Assembly (NCBI GenBank): GCA_028554755.1
Contig: JAPTOF010000016.1
Span: 7,105,001 to 7,169,000 of the forward strand
Direction: 5' to 3'
Length of the DNA: 64,000 nt
Origin: Cordia subcordata
Lineage: Eukaryota > Streptophyta > Magnoliopsida > Boraginales > Cordiaceae
Shown here: positions 24,381-36,332 of the stretch, piece by piece
Layout of the letters: each line of letters starts with the position of its first letter
How positions within the stretch are numbered: the first letter of the stretch is position 1
Notes under the pieces: generated by a model
Databases searched by the model: none
The model's input: the letters and a program-made list of their open reading frames with translations, nothing else
What the model was told of the DNA's origin: nothing
Position numbers and translations under genes: made by a program

Positions 24381-24785
24381 ATGGCTGATTCAGCTCCCGT
24401 GCTCAAAGACTATTCTTCATCTCTTGAGCCAGACAATGCAGCAACTAATGAGGTTTCCCTGGAGGAGCTAACTCAGGGCTTGTTTAGATTAACTTTTTTT
24501 AAAAGTGCTTTTTTGAACAGCTTTTAAAAAATAATAAATAGTTATTGTAAATTTAGTGCAACATTTTTAGAAAAAAAAATACTTTTTTTTAAAAAAAAAT
24601 CCAATCCAAACAGGCCCTGAACCATATGCATATAAATATGTTAGAAACTTGACAATGCCACTCACTTTCCAAGGCTTGCTTGCTACAATGGCCGCCATCT
24701 TTTTCGGACAACAAACATTCATTTCAATCTTCACGGATACGAAGCAAACGCGGCACTGCACAAGTAGGAAGCACTTCGATATGCC
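24381..24785 (+). pseudogene. OCT transporter pseudogene, copy 3 (5' fragment with MITE insertion)
   Basis: The ATG at 24381 opens MADSAPVLKDYSSSLEPDNA, then SLEEL, which is broken by a 146-bp inverted-repeat element (24474-24619). The frame resumes as NLTMPLTFQGLLATMAAIFF and QQTFISIFTDTKQTRHCTS. The conserved Trp of the WHC motif is Arg. Homology ends near 24785, shortly after the point where copy 2 is frameshifted. Nothing of exon 2 is present. The shared 5' flank and the GTAGGAA string after 'cacaa' make copy 3 the closest relative of copy 2. A perfect palindrome follows at 24819-24914. Confidence 0.85.
24474..24619. mobile_element. MITE inserted in the OCT copy 3 reading frame
   Basis: CAGGGCTTGTTTAGATT at the left and, inverted from the right, CAGGGCCTGTTTGGATT form nearly identical terminal repeats around a T/A-homopolymer core. 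Copy 2 has 'ctgattgaaccat' where copy 3 has 'ctaact' + element + 'gaaccat', so the empty site is preserved next door and the insertion limits are clear. No obvious target duplication remains. Confidence 0.8.
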
Positions 24786-24818
24786 TAATCTAATACATAT
24801 ATATGCTAGTATATGCAC

Positions 24819-24914
24819 TGAATTTGTTGACTATTGCAATCTATGCTAGTAGAGATTATATATATATATATATATAATCTCTACTAGCATAGATTGCAAT
24901 AGTCAACAAATTCA
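24819..24914. repeat. perfect 96-bp palindrome
   Basis: The 48-base left arm (TGAATTTGTTGACTATTGCA, then ATCTATGCTAGTAGAGATTA, then a TA run) is followed without a spacer by its exact reverse complement. The centre lies between 24866 and 24867 inside the TA run. I found no mismatch by eye. It lies about 30 bp after the OCT copy 3 fragment breaks off. It could be a snap-back duplication, a very young hairpin element or a fold-back assembly artefact. Confidence 0.9.
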
Positions 24915-26881
24915 TCCCAGCTGATTTTTAATGTCTTTTGTCAGTCCAAAGTTGCATAGATAATCCACTAAAGACTGCCCATACTAAAAAACACACAAAC
25001 TTGTACATTTGCGCAGAAAATATACACAAACAGTCACACACACATTATTAAGCAAATATATATTCCAGAAAAATTTAGTCACAATGTTTTTCTAAAAAAC
25101 ACTGAGCAATTTCAAAAATATCAGCACAAAATGTGTATTCAAACGAAACACAAATGAATCATAAGTAAACATTTATTTGTGCGCATTACATCTATGTGTT
25201 GTGCGTGTGTTTTTGTGTTTGAGAGGAGCGGGAAGGGGGAACCGGGGAGGTTATGGCGTTTTTAGTGGCTTCTTTCTGGGCTTTGAATTTTACTTGTTGG
25301 GCGCTTCATTATGGGCTTATTGGGCCTTTTGGTTAATTATTCATCCATTTCTTGATCAAACCAAAACATGAAGTTATTTTTGACGTATCTCCGGTTATCT
25401 TATGATTTATGATACATATCTAACTTAGTTTCTAATTTATGACACAATGTATGGTGTTCAGTGACCAGAAAAATCTGTTTGAGTCATATATGTCATAATG
25501 ACAGTTTATGGTGAAAATTGAAAAATCAGAAATTCCAACTTGGAGTTTTTCGAAAAAGATTTTTGAGACGTTAAGTTTACATTATGTAAAAAATTACTTG
25601 TTATTTCTTTTCTCAAAATACAACTTCATAATTTAAAATTCTAATATTTTCATCAAAACAACTAAGAGCGCTATATATACGGTAGTGAGATAGTCCCATT
25701 GAGAATGAATTTAAAATGGCTCTTCTTATCTTTTTCTTGGTTTTCGGGTATAGGATCCCTCGCTGATTATCCTCTAAATATATGTTTTATAGAGATATTA
25801 TGAAATTTATTTGAATCTCGTGTAAATTGGCCTCTAAATATCTTTAAATTTTCAATTTCCGTTCCTAGAAGCACGAAAGTGTGATTCATATTGCTTTCAA
25901 GATATAAGTATTAAGTCGCATTACGGTAGAATTTGCTCCTAGAGATAAATTGAGTACTTGTTTTGATCTTTTGTCAAAGACTCGTTAGTTTCATGCTTTT
26001 CTTCTCTTCTTCATAAATTGTCATTATTAACTGATCGATTGTGAAGCCTTAACAATTAGCATGCTTTTTGCATTAACTTGATAGTTGCCTTGAAACTCCA
26101 ATTTTGCAAGAATTTCTTGTGATCCAATAGATATGTTGTGAATGTGTTTCAATTTCTAAGTGTGCAATTTTCATTTGTAGTGCAATCAAGAGTCCCTCGT
26201 ATAGTGCCATGGCCTCGGGTTTTATGGGAGTTGATTTGATGTAAAGATATAAAGAAAACTAAAGTTGAAGGAAAAGAAACTAAAGACAGAAAATTTCATA
26301 GAGAATTATCAATTATTAATTCGTCAAATATGTAGAGGCTGTATTGATCATCTTGAACCTTCTTCTTCTTCTTTTTTTTTTTTTGTTCTTATTTTATAAG
26401 TCTTAAAGTAATTAATATTTATTTTCAACTGAAAATTATATCAAATATATAGGTCGAAACATTCCTCTCACATTGTCAAACCACAATCTTCGAATTTAGT
26501 ATTTAAATTTCTGAATTATTGTTTTATTAATTAATTAATTTTTAAGATGAAACCCGTTTATACTGCTTAATTAACAAGGCAAAATATTACCATCTCATTT
26601 TTTGTATCTTTTCTTTTATCCGCCAAAAAAAAAAAAAAAAAGATGGACTAAATCATCAAGCGCTCAGCTTTTTGACTTCATTAACATCTAGAAAATTTAG
26701 TACTTGAGGTGGTGTGCGAGTTACCACAAATTATTAAAGTGCGGTACTAGAATGTTTCTGTCAAAAAATGTGATCATTATCTACATGATATCTCTTTTTG
26801 AATTTTCTTTGTTTTTTTCATATCAAAATTTTCCACCTTTTTCTCTAAATTCTTCCAGAAGAACTTCATCATAATTCCAAC

Positions 26882-27139
26882 GACGTGCTTCGATTCCACA
26901 TTTTTATTTGTCGATTTCAGTCAGTCTTCAGCTCGGTGTGGAGAACCAATTTTTAGACAATAGGCTGTGAAATTTTACAGCATAAAATTATATACCACCT
27001 ATTAATTGTAACAACGTGCCCCAAATATTTTCATTTGTCAATTTTTTGTCACTCTTTACCTCGATATGGAAAGCCAAGCTTAATAAGACAATAGATTATA
27101 AAAAATATAGAGTGCAATTATATACCACCTCATAATTTC
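26882..27139. repeat. diverged tandem duplication, unit about 130 bp
   Basis: The segments at about 26882-27010 and 27013-27139 align along their length. Both start with ACGTGC, continue 'attttYatttgtcRattt' and a 'ctcggtgtgga'/'ctcgatatgga' phrase, and end 'aattatataccacct'. A short downstream flank starting 'attaattgtaac'/'cataatttcacg' also resembles. Non-coding. Confidence 0.65.
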
Positions 27140-27486
27140 ACGAATGTAATGACTGGAATCTGACTATTAAAACTATTAGAACATCGAGTTAATCAATTAG
27201 TCCTGAATATTTAAATTTATGATAATAGTAGTAGTAAAAATTGAATGAAAATCTCACATAAATTTGATGTTGACAAGACTGTTATAAATATGAACTGGTT
27301 AGCTATGCTAAGCAGCCATAGTATATCTTTAAATTAAATCCTAATAAATTAATCAAACACCTCATTTATTTATTTATTTTTCAAATGTTACAAATCCAAA
27401 TATTCCTGCAAGTATTCAAAAGTCTCTTCGCCTACTTTAAACATACACAATATCTTCATGATACACAATAAATAATAAATAAATAA

Positions 27487-27499
27487 ATATATATGTATG

Positions 27500-27530
<31 letters not shown>

Positions 27531-27566
27531 CTGTATGTATGTATGTATGTATGTATGTATATGTAT
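27487..27566. repeat. compound TA / TATG microsatellite
   Basis: A (TA)n tract is followed by about nine GTAT tetranucleotide units with one change. Open frames reading Tyr-Ile-His repeats on the minus strand are artefacts of it. Confidence 0.95.
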
Positions 27567-27945
27567 ATTGTAATAGAGTTTCCAAGCCATATGGGAATCG
27601 TGAAAGATCGTGACTAGGTAGTTCAGCCTCGTGTTGAGTAATAAAAGTTGTCTTTCCAAATATTTTGATGGCTTTCTCCAAGCCTTACGAAATATCATGG
27701 GAGAATATTGTTTTCACATTGTTAAGTGCTTGTGAAAACCAAGTACAACAAAATAAAAAGTAATGGAAACACTTGATTTCTAATAAGGTTATAAATTTTG
27801 CACTATAAAATAACAGTAAAAAAAAAAATTACCGCGTCCTACTACACCTCTTATTGATGAATGTAAAAAGATACTGAATAAATTGAAATATCATTCTAAC
27901 TTGCGTATAGAGAGGTCAACAAGTATGTAAACTAGCTGACTAAGA

Positions 27946-28059
27946 GGGTGTTTGGCTTTGGTTATTGTGGGTGCTTATAAGCACTTAGAAAAAAACATCC
28001 TCTCACATTTTTTATTATCTAAGTACTTATAAGTACTAAATAAGTAAAACCAAACACCC
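27946..28059. mobile_element. 114-bp MITE, same family as 19780-19886
   Basis: GGGTGTTTGGCTTTGGTTAT and, inverted from the right, GGGTGTTTGGTTTTACTTAT are terminal repeats. Both halves carry 'gcttataagcactta'-type sequence, so the unit is a near-hairpin. The ends match the perfect 16-bp ends of the copy near the OCT gene, extended by GGG. Confidence 0.7.
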
Positions 28060-29644
28060 TTTTAATTCTGGGATTATCCTTTCTCTTGGGGCTAAAAGGA
28101 GAAGAATGATGGAATGGTGCACAAGCATGATGCATTGGTCCAACTAGCGCTAGCTAACCGAAGTTAGGAAAGTAGTCAAAGCTTTGTTGACTTGTAACCA
28201 AGAGGATGAATTGATTGGCTTATAAAAAAGTTACTTAAAACACTTTTGACTTTAAATAACCTTTTTTTTTATTGTCAACTTTAATTAGTTACGTATTTGA
28301 ATAAAAATTGTAGTTATAAAAATAAGTATTTATATGTTTGATTAAAGTGGATTAAAAAGTAAGTTATATAGTTAAAATAACCATTAAGAACATGAAAATA
28401 GAATTTAAAAAAAGTAAGTACAAGATAAAAGAGTAAAGATATTTTAGTAATAAAAATAAATAAGTAAGGATAAGATAGTAAATAATTTGTTCAAACTTAT
28501 TTTTTTTAAAGTGCTTAAACCCATAAAAAATAAAAGTTGGAGTTGGAGAGCTTTTTATTTTCTACTTAAAGCAACTTAAAAAAGCATATTTTTAATTAAA
28601 ACAAATACTTTCATTAACTTAAATTAGGCTTTAAGCAGGTTTGACAAAAAAAAAAAAGCCAAACCAAAGACCCTCTAACTCAAATGAGCTGTGCTTGCAA
28701 CTATAAATAGAACCGCTGTAGATGTAATCAAGTGATTAATCAATAACAATCAATTCAGATAATTTTCATGTTATCTCCCTCTTTTTCTCATATACACATC
28801 TTTTTTGTTTCAAAATATCATTTGGTAAAATTCACTTAATTTCTTTGATGATGAATGCATATTCATTGACTATTTTTTATGGTCAATTGGTATTGACTTC
28901 TGCACATGATCCGCGGCACCAAGCTTGAAATGACATTTTTCAGACAGCTAGCTAGATTATTCAACAAATTAGCACAAGAAAGGCAATTAATCTTTGATGA
29001 GTAAAAGTTTTTTTATTGACTCAATTTTAGTCCATCTCCATTGTTTTTCTCCTTTCCTGTAAGTCTGAATCCACACATACCTATCTGAAGGGTGGTTCAT
29101 TTCTCCAAAATAACCATGAAATGTGTGTGTTCGAAGGTTTATTTTTGTTAATACAATGTAGAGAAGTTATTATCAAGTTTATTCTAAAACTAATAAAAGT
29201 ATTAGTTGGAATAGCTCAGAACATTATAACATAATGATCTTAGAATTGTCAAATTCTTTATATGGAATAAATTTAAGTATATATTACTAGAATTGAAGTA
29301 TCACATATTCTAAAGAGACATGTATCTGGCATGTTGAAATATATAATTGGTTTTCCAAACTAGTGGAGATGATGTAGGGTTCATGTATGTGTCCATTTCT
29401 TGACTTCTAATTTCTTTTGATCAAGTCTAACGTAAACAAATATGCTCGGGATTTGATAATTATTAGCAGATATAAAAGAATTAAGATAATGTCCCTTTGG
29501 AACTTTCAGTAGGTATCCTAGTACGTATATATGGCTTTTCAAAATCTCAACAGTTTCAAAACTATAAGTTTTATGTGTCTTACTATATATACTAATAGTA
29601 GCCTGAGTTTCTTTTTTGGATAAAAAAATCATGTCCTGCGCTAT

Positions 29645-30215
29645 TACTTGTTTGGGTAGTTAATAAATGTTTAATTATCTTACAATTATTTTATTTTAGT
29701 AGTTAGTGTATAATTGTTTGGGGAATTGATAGAAGAGAATGTGTTTAAAAAAATTAACGAGTGGAGTAGCTAATAGATGTAAAATGACAGAAAAGAACAT
29801 GAGCGTTATGTTATTATTGTTATTTTGCTATGATGATTATGATTATTATTACAATTATTGGAGTAAGAAAATTCATTTTATGATTATATGTTTATTATAC
29901 AAATGTTTTATTGTTTAAGCATATAAAAATTTATATTTTGATAAATTATTTGCACCAATACTATTAAAATATTTTTAGAATAGATTCAAAATTTTTTTGT
30001 CAGCAAAAATAATAAATGAAATAATAAAACTTAATTTTTTATTAGATTTTGGTACGGGTAACAACCCATTGACAAAATTTGAAATTAATTTTTATTTGTA
30101 AAAGAAGAGGTAAACATGTAGAGATACCAGAATCGCAAAAAAGAGATGCTTAGGATTTACCAAACAAGTTAAAATACTAAATGTGAAAACGTTAATATTT
30201 TTAATGGTTGCAAAA
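29645..30215 (+). mobile_element. hAT-like non-autonomous element (copy 3, degenerate)
   Basis: The sequence resembles copies 1 and 2 in order: 'tgtttgggtagttaata', 'ttttagtagttagtgtata', 'gaatgtgtttaaaaaaatt', 'ttatgttattattgttatt', 'gataaattattt' and 'agattcaaaattttttt'. The terminal TTCG-type ends seen in copies 1 and 2 are not recognisable, so the limits are approximate. It is older or more damaged than the other two. Confidence 0.55.
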
Positions 30216-30233
30216 ACTATAATAAAACATTTA

Positions 30234-31065
30234 TCTATACTATACATAAAAGTTCTACTATTTTGAGCATTGTTAGAGTGTTATATTAACGCTTATATGG
30301 TATGGTTATTTTTTATTTGTCATTTTACTTTATATTATTTCATATCTTTATGAATATACATTATTAGTTTTAATTGAGATATCAAATGGTCAATCAATTA
30401 ATGCTTAAGAGAAAATTTATTTGTGAAATTGAATAGGTTTATTTCATATCTATTATGTATATATGTTGTTAGTATTAGATATTTAATTGTAAATCAATTA
30501 ATTTTAAAAATAATATTCATTTGTGAGTTTTGAAAGATGAAATCCGAATAATTTAATGTTACTATTAAAAAAATATTTTTTTTTGTATTGTGAGAGTATT
30601 ATATTAATGATTATATGGTAGTGGTTATTTTATTATTAACTTATACAATAAATTTTTATTTGTTTTATGTTTATTATTTTTATCTTTGTGTATATAATTA
30701 AATTATTAGTTTTAATTGACAAACTAAATAATCAATCAATTAGCACTTAAAATATGATGCATTTGTGGATGTCAAAACATTCTCTTATTATCTATTATAG
30801 ATATATATTTTTAGTTTTAATTTAAAATTTTAATTAAAAATTAATTTTTAAAAATAATATTCATTCGTGAATTTCAAAAGGTTCATTTCTTATTTATTAT
30901 GGATATATATTATTAACTTTAATTTAGAAATTTAATAACTAATTAATTAATACTTAAAAGCTTTAAAGTATTTTTCATTTATAAATTTTAAAGATTAAAT
31001 CTAAATAAATTCAATGTTTATTATTTAAACAAAACTCATGCAGAGCATAGAACTTCCATGACTAA
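30234..31065 (+). mobile_element. Helitron-like non-autonomous element, copy B
   Basis: It begins TCTATACTATACATAAAAG after an A and ends at 'aaaactcatgcagagcatag' + 'aacttccatgactaa'. This matches the usual Helitron layout: TC start, a short hairpin (CTCATGC/GCATAG, imperfect), then a CTRR end. The interior contains two diverged units of about 400 bp. Copy A at 13923-14747 is its reverse-oriented relative. The base after CTAA is A where T is expected, so the precise end is unsure. No Rep/helicase coding sequence. Confidence 0.55.
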
Positions 31066-31340
31066 ATTTGTTATCTGTTATTAAAAATGAATAAATTTAA
31101 CTTAATTTAATATTTATTATTAAAAAATAAATTAGTACAGAATACGGATAAAAGTGCTCCAGCAATAAAGAACTGACCACCTACACCATAGCTTGCCACA
31201 TGTCACGTTCCTATAATTTTCTCTTTCTTTTTTTTGCTCATTAACTCAGCGCAAGTTAGTTTCCAGCTGTAACCACAATTTATTCTTCTAACATTTACAT
31301 ACCCACTTTTTACACTGCTCTTACGATTCCCACGATTTTC

Positions 31341-31455
31341 TTCCATCTTTTTTCTTTTCATTATCTTACATCTGACGGCATTAATTAATTAAAAATACGT
31401 TTCCATCTTTTCCTTTTCATTGTTTTACATTTGACTTCATTAATTAATTAAAACA
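31341..31455. repeat. 58-bp tandem duplication
   Basis: 'ttccatctttt...cttttcatt', then 'ttacatYtgac...cattaattaattaaaa' occurs twice in succession (about 31341-31395 and 31400-31455) with few changes. Non-coding, in a T/C-rich region. Confidence 0.75.
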
Positions 31456-34240
31456 CTTTTTTTTTTTTGTATTTTTCATTAATTAACTTTTTGCTTTCCC
31501 CTACCTCTTCAATAATCCTAACCTACCAAAATTTCCAAATTACAAATAACCCAACTCTTTCTCAAATCTAAATACTCAATTTTTTTTTCCATATACATCT
31601 AGTAGCACCTCCTTCTGAATAAAATTGGTTGGACGTTAATTACAATTAAGATCAACCTTCTTCCCAAAATTGAGAATCTCAATAAATGTTTGCCTCTTCC
31701 CAAATTCTTTAACCATTTTTATTGGTTACCACCATTTGTATCTTCCCAATATTATTATTCTTTATTTTCCTCTATTTTAAAAATACCTACATGTAATTAT
31801 TTCTTTTAATTTTTATCAACCATGATGTATATATTTGAATTTTACACTTCTTTTTTAATTTGTTCGCGCACCAATTATTTTGCTCATTTCACTGTATTAC
31901 TCATAGCAAATATCGAGATTCAAGGCACCTATTAAATTTATTTTTGTATTAATTTTGCATATTTTCTTCTATATATATTGATGAAGATGAACGATTCATC
32001 TACACATTTTTTTCTTCTTCTTTTTTTTTTTTTTTTTCTCCCCGTACATTATTCTGTCGACATTCCGAAGGTACATTGTCACTCCATTTTTATTTTGTTT
32101 TCTTGGGTTTCTTTGTTGTATTTCACATCTTGGATCAACAATTTTCGGTGCCGTATGCTAAAATTGTGTCTTATGTTAAAACGTATTTTTGTAAATGTCA
32201 ACAGGAATCTTAATTAAATGCACTGGTCTAATCGAAACAAAGCAGCCCAAAGGGTGCATTTTTCGGAAGAATTTAATTTTTGCAAATATTATATATTACT
32301 AGTTTGAGTAGACCCCACAAGTCCCCCTGTTCCCGGTGCATCTGTAATGCATGATATTTAAAAAAGTTTTGCAAAAACCCCAATATAATTCGATGAAAAC
32401 CAAAAGCTAAGAAATTTTTAGTTATACAAGGAGAATGGGACCATCTCATATGTGCTTGTATGATCTGAAGAAATGAACCTTTCCCAAGGACAGAACCAGT
32501 GTGTTCCTTTTCCATGGCTTCTATTGCAATATCCCCAAGTTCAAATTCATGTGGAGCTCTCAATATTCCTCTTGAACTCAAAACACGACATAACATTAAA
32601 CTAAATATTAAGAGAAATATGTACCCAAATCAATATTGGATAAAAGAAGCTCTACAGGGATTGTAAAGAATCGACCATTTCATGTCCTGAAGCTCTGGCC
32701 TCTGGTGTAACCAGTTCTTTAAAAGTTATCCTTGATTGCTCTTGCCCACAAAATCCTTTAATCAATACATACCCAGAAAAAGACTTGATGCCCACTCATT
32801 CACAACTGCCTGAATATGAAAGAGCAGATAAAAACCACTTAGCATATTATTAAGTAGGGTTGTGAAGGGAGAGTCATCATCTGAACCAATGGTGAACAGA
32901 TTCGCATACATCCAGAGATGAAACTCGAGAAGAAAAATCACAACAGATTGAGGACTCTTTGGTAGGCATGCACAGCAACGGAAACACAAGAGGATCGGCG
33001 AAGAAGAATGTAATCTTTTTTCTCAATTTGCCTAGACTTGGAGGCCAATGTGTTAACAAGTATGAACATTCAGATAAATGTATTAACTAAGATCTGGTTC
33101 TTTGACTCTTCGCGTACCACATGCTTAAGAAAAGTCGCAGCTTCCCTATTTACCAAGAACTGAAAGTGTAAATTGCAATATTTTATGGCTAATGCTCATA
33201 TTTGGCATCATTAAGCATGCTTCAGTATTTGAAATTAATACTCCTAAAGCCAATGTAGAAAGGGCGAAACAAAGCCAGCAGGATCAGAAACCAGTTTACA
33301 CATACAATCACATCTCCAAACAAAAGCAAAATCTTAGCAAAAACCAACACCAACCCATCACCCAAAATAATAAAGAACAAAGAACACCTAAAAGTTGAGC
33401 CTTTATTCCCATCTGCTTTCCCTTTTAAATTTTATGCAACATTTCAATCGACACACGCAGACACATAAATATAATAAATGCAAAAATAAGTACCACGTAG
33501 TTCTACGATGAGAAGACTACTCTTCAGCTAATTTTCGGTCGAAATCAAAGAACAATTTTAAAAAGGTTACCCGTTTCCATTACAAATTTTAAACCTCGTT
33601 ATCGTGTTAAAGGAATTTTAATAACAGCAAAGTAATAGTAAGATTATAGTCACTCTTTCGAGTTACGAAAAGGAAAATAATGGAATAAAGTTAGACCAAC
33701 AGTAACCCAATACGTAAATGTAACCAAACTTATAAATAAGACATGATTGAGCATATCCAACAACGTACAGCAACTTAATATCAGCTTAATTAACAAATAG
33801 AGTTTACAATCCTTTGAGCCATTTTCTCGAATAGTCTATATATACAACATCGATCATAGAAATATAAGGATCCATTTAAATTAGTACACAACAAAGCAGA
33901 AGAGTACGAACATTGAGAAAGGAAAAAATGCTAAAAAAATAAAAAAAAATTGTGCTATGCTATTTGCGGCTGGAAAACATGAAAACCACCAGAGGAAAAT
34001 ATTCGTTAGAATAATCATGCCTTAAAAAAATTAGTCAAAGCGATGGCATGAGGTGTCGTCATCTTGCCAGAGAGAGAAGCAATTGGGTTTTGGCAAAGAA
34101 AGTACAAAAGCGAAGCAGGTGAGGCATTGAAAAACAAAGCGGTGAAGCCGGAGAATTAAAAAAATAAAAAAAAGAACGACATCTTTTAGCCAAGCCGCAG
34201 GACTGACGATGTTTTGCCTGCTTATTCACATTTTTATAGT

Positions 34241-34291
<51 letters not shown>

Positions 34292-34433
34292 GAATAAATT
34301 ATATTGTAAATCATGAAAGTAGATATACACATGAGGTATTTTGGCAATTGGCAGAGATGCAAGTTGTTCGTAATGCAATTTCATTAATCAAAATAATGGT
34401 TATAGTCTTCTTCATATGTACAAAATACTTAGG
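31456..34433. other. stretch without a recognised gene; possible unidentified gene remnant on the minus strand
   Basis: Between 32273 and about 33060 the minus strand is less AT-rich than its surroundings. It has three neighbouring frames with gene-like composition: LRAPHEFELGDIAIEAMEKE (about 32510-32570), TFKELVTPEARASGHEMVDS (about 32665-32725) and QAVVNEWASSLFLG (about 32770-32815), the last two next to plausible AG acceptors. I do not recognise the family, no start or stop could be fixed, and stops intervene, so no gene is called. The rest is AT-rich, with a (TAA)n tract at 34245-34290. Confidence 0.35.
34245..34290. repeat. (TAA)n microsatellite
   Basis: About 15 uninterrupted TAA/ATA units. 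Confidence 0.95.
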
Positions 34434-35111
34434 GTCTGTTCGAAAAATTTAACTATTGGAGTAACTGATAATTGTTTGGGTAGTTGATAGCTGTTGTATT
34501 TTAGCTGTTAACAGATAGCTGTTTAACTAGCTGATGGAACAAAATGTGGTCGGTAAAATTAGCTGCTAGATTAGCTGACGAATGTTAAATGACGTAAAAG
34601 GATATTGATATCATGTTATTATTATTATTGTTATTATGATAATTGTAATTACTATGACTATTATAGGAATAAGATAATATACTTCACAATTAGATATTTA
34701 TTTTTATAATCATATTTTAATATTAAAGTATAACTAATTTTTTGATAAAACATTTATATCAATATTAAAAAAATTAATTTTAATAGATTCAAAATTATTT
34801 TGTTAAAAAAATGTACTAATAAAATTTATGCTTTTAGTAATGTCGATTATATTGAAATTAAAATTTATTTTTATGTTATTTCTTATTTATATTTGTGAAA
34901 GAAAAAATAAAAATATAGAGAAAAATTGGAAAAAGAATAGAAAAATTAAAAAATGCAAAAAGGGTAAAATTGTCCAAAAAAACATGAAAAGCTAAAAGTT
35001 ACTTAAAAAGCTAATTGAAACGTTAGTTTACCGAACAGTAATAATTTAGTAAAATAGTGTTTTGATAAGTCAAAATACTAAAAATTACTTGAAAAACTAT
35101 TAACGAACACG
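34434..35111 (+). mobile_element. hAT-like non-autonomous element (copy 2) with 7-8-bp target duplication
   Basis: The ends GTCTGTTCG and, inverted from the right, GCGTGTTCG are terminal repeats. ACTTAGG lies immediately outside both ends (34427-34433 and 35113-35119), extending to a TACTTAGG/CACTTAGG pair, which fits the 8-bp duplication expected of hAT elements. The roughly 680-bp interior aligns with the BAH-intron copy, including 'aaaaggatattgat' and 'atcatattttaatattaaa'. No transposase. Confidence 0.8.
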
Positions 35112-36332
35112 CACTTAGGAGATATTCACAATTACGTTTCAAGTTCAAAAGATGTCAGTTCCCTTTGGTTATTTCATTAGCACTAACCATAACTAAGAGT
35201 CATGACAGTCTCTTGGAAATGTTGGACTCTTCCTTCTGCGACCGGTACTCATTTATGGATATGTAGCATTTTTGTAAGTTACAAAGAAAAAGCGAATTGA
35301 AAGTTTTGATAATTGATAAGAACAATGTTGTAACTAACTAAACTAAAAAATGTAGTTTTCAAAGAAATTTTCCAAAAATTGCATTAAGTCTTAACATTAT
35401 CGTTGGATTTTATTTTAAGTTACGTCCATCAAATGATGTATTAGCCATTAATTGCTTATTAAATTTTAATCCATAGTTTCTATCATATACTCTAAAAATA
35501 AATATCTTACGTAACAATATGATGATTCCGTGCATTGGACGGATGCTACATTAGTCATTTTACTAAACAATAATAACTTGATGACGTAGCTTAATAAGTA
35601 AACCTCAAAAATAAAGTCTTGCGCGATCCTGATAAGTTTTAGAGATAAACACTAGTAGATAAGTATTAGATAAAAAAGGGTCAAAACTAGATTAAAGTAA
35701 ACTTAGATTTGTTCAAGATTATCAACAACTACAGTGAGTGCTACAAATACGGGTGAAATTTCTCTGGTGTATATATATCCAATAGAAGCCAATAAAATAT
35801 AAAGTTCTTTCAATTTCCATGTTCACTTTTTCATCTAGGGTGTTTACAAATTTCCGCAAAATACCCTAATTAAATATCACCACATGGGAGGTTAATGTTA
35901 GTCTTTCCAATATTTTGGTTAATAATGTTAAAATAATAACAAAAAAGGTAAAATTATATTGTATCACCCTTAAATATGCTTCTTTGTATATTAATTAGCT
36001 AATTATCTCAATATTCAAAACTTAACACATCCTCTCTTATACAGGGAAATCTACCACATTCTCTCTTATACAAGGATCCAATAATAGGCACTTCAAAAAA
36101 AAGGAGCTTTGTAATAGAAAATCAGTCGCTAAATATTAAGGAGGGAGAAAAAGAAACAATTTACATAAGGAAAAGAGGACATTACACAATCTTTAAATTT
36201 CATTACAGAAATAGTACTATTACAAATGAAGTAGTAAATCGTGCAATCTTTAAAATTCGATATTACATAATTAAAAAATAAGATTAAAAAAGAAATCCTA
36301 TTATCACTATATATCACTGCAAGCTTTTAAGC
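35112..36332. other. spacer downstream of the minus-strand OCT gene
   Basis: No gene is recognised. The part next to 36333 is the expected 3' UTR of the OCT gene. A small duplication ('tcctctcttatacagggaaatctaccacat' resembling 'tctctcttatacaagga') lies near 36030-36080. Confidence 0.45.

Larger units (their letters stand above)
24915..29644. other. gene-free AT-rich stretch with local repeats
   Basis: No coding gene is supported. Contents listed separately: a tandem duplication (26882-27139), a TA/TATG microsatellite (27487-27566) and a short MITE (27946-28059). The 28200-28680 segment is built of A/T runs with 'cttaaaa' phrases in both orientations and may be another decayed inverted-repeat element. 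A neat TATA sequence, CTATAAATAG near 28701-28710, has no gene downstream. The 64-codon frame at 25177-25371 shows no domain. Confidence 0.45.

Noticed and set aside
25177..25371. 64-codon frame with a Gly/Arg patch
   Set aside because: No homology recognised, no splice or promoter context; treated as chance.
28701..28740. Good TATA box (CTATAAATAG) suggesting a gene start
   Set aside because: No open frame, RNA gene or LTR partner could be found downstream; it may be a solo promoter-like remnant.
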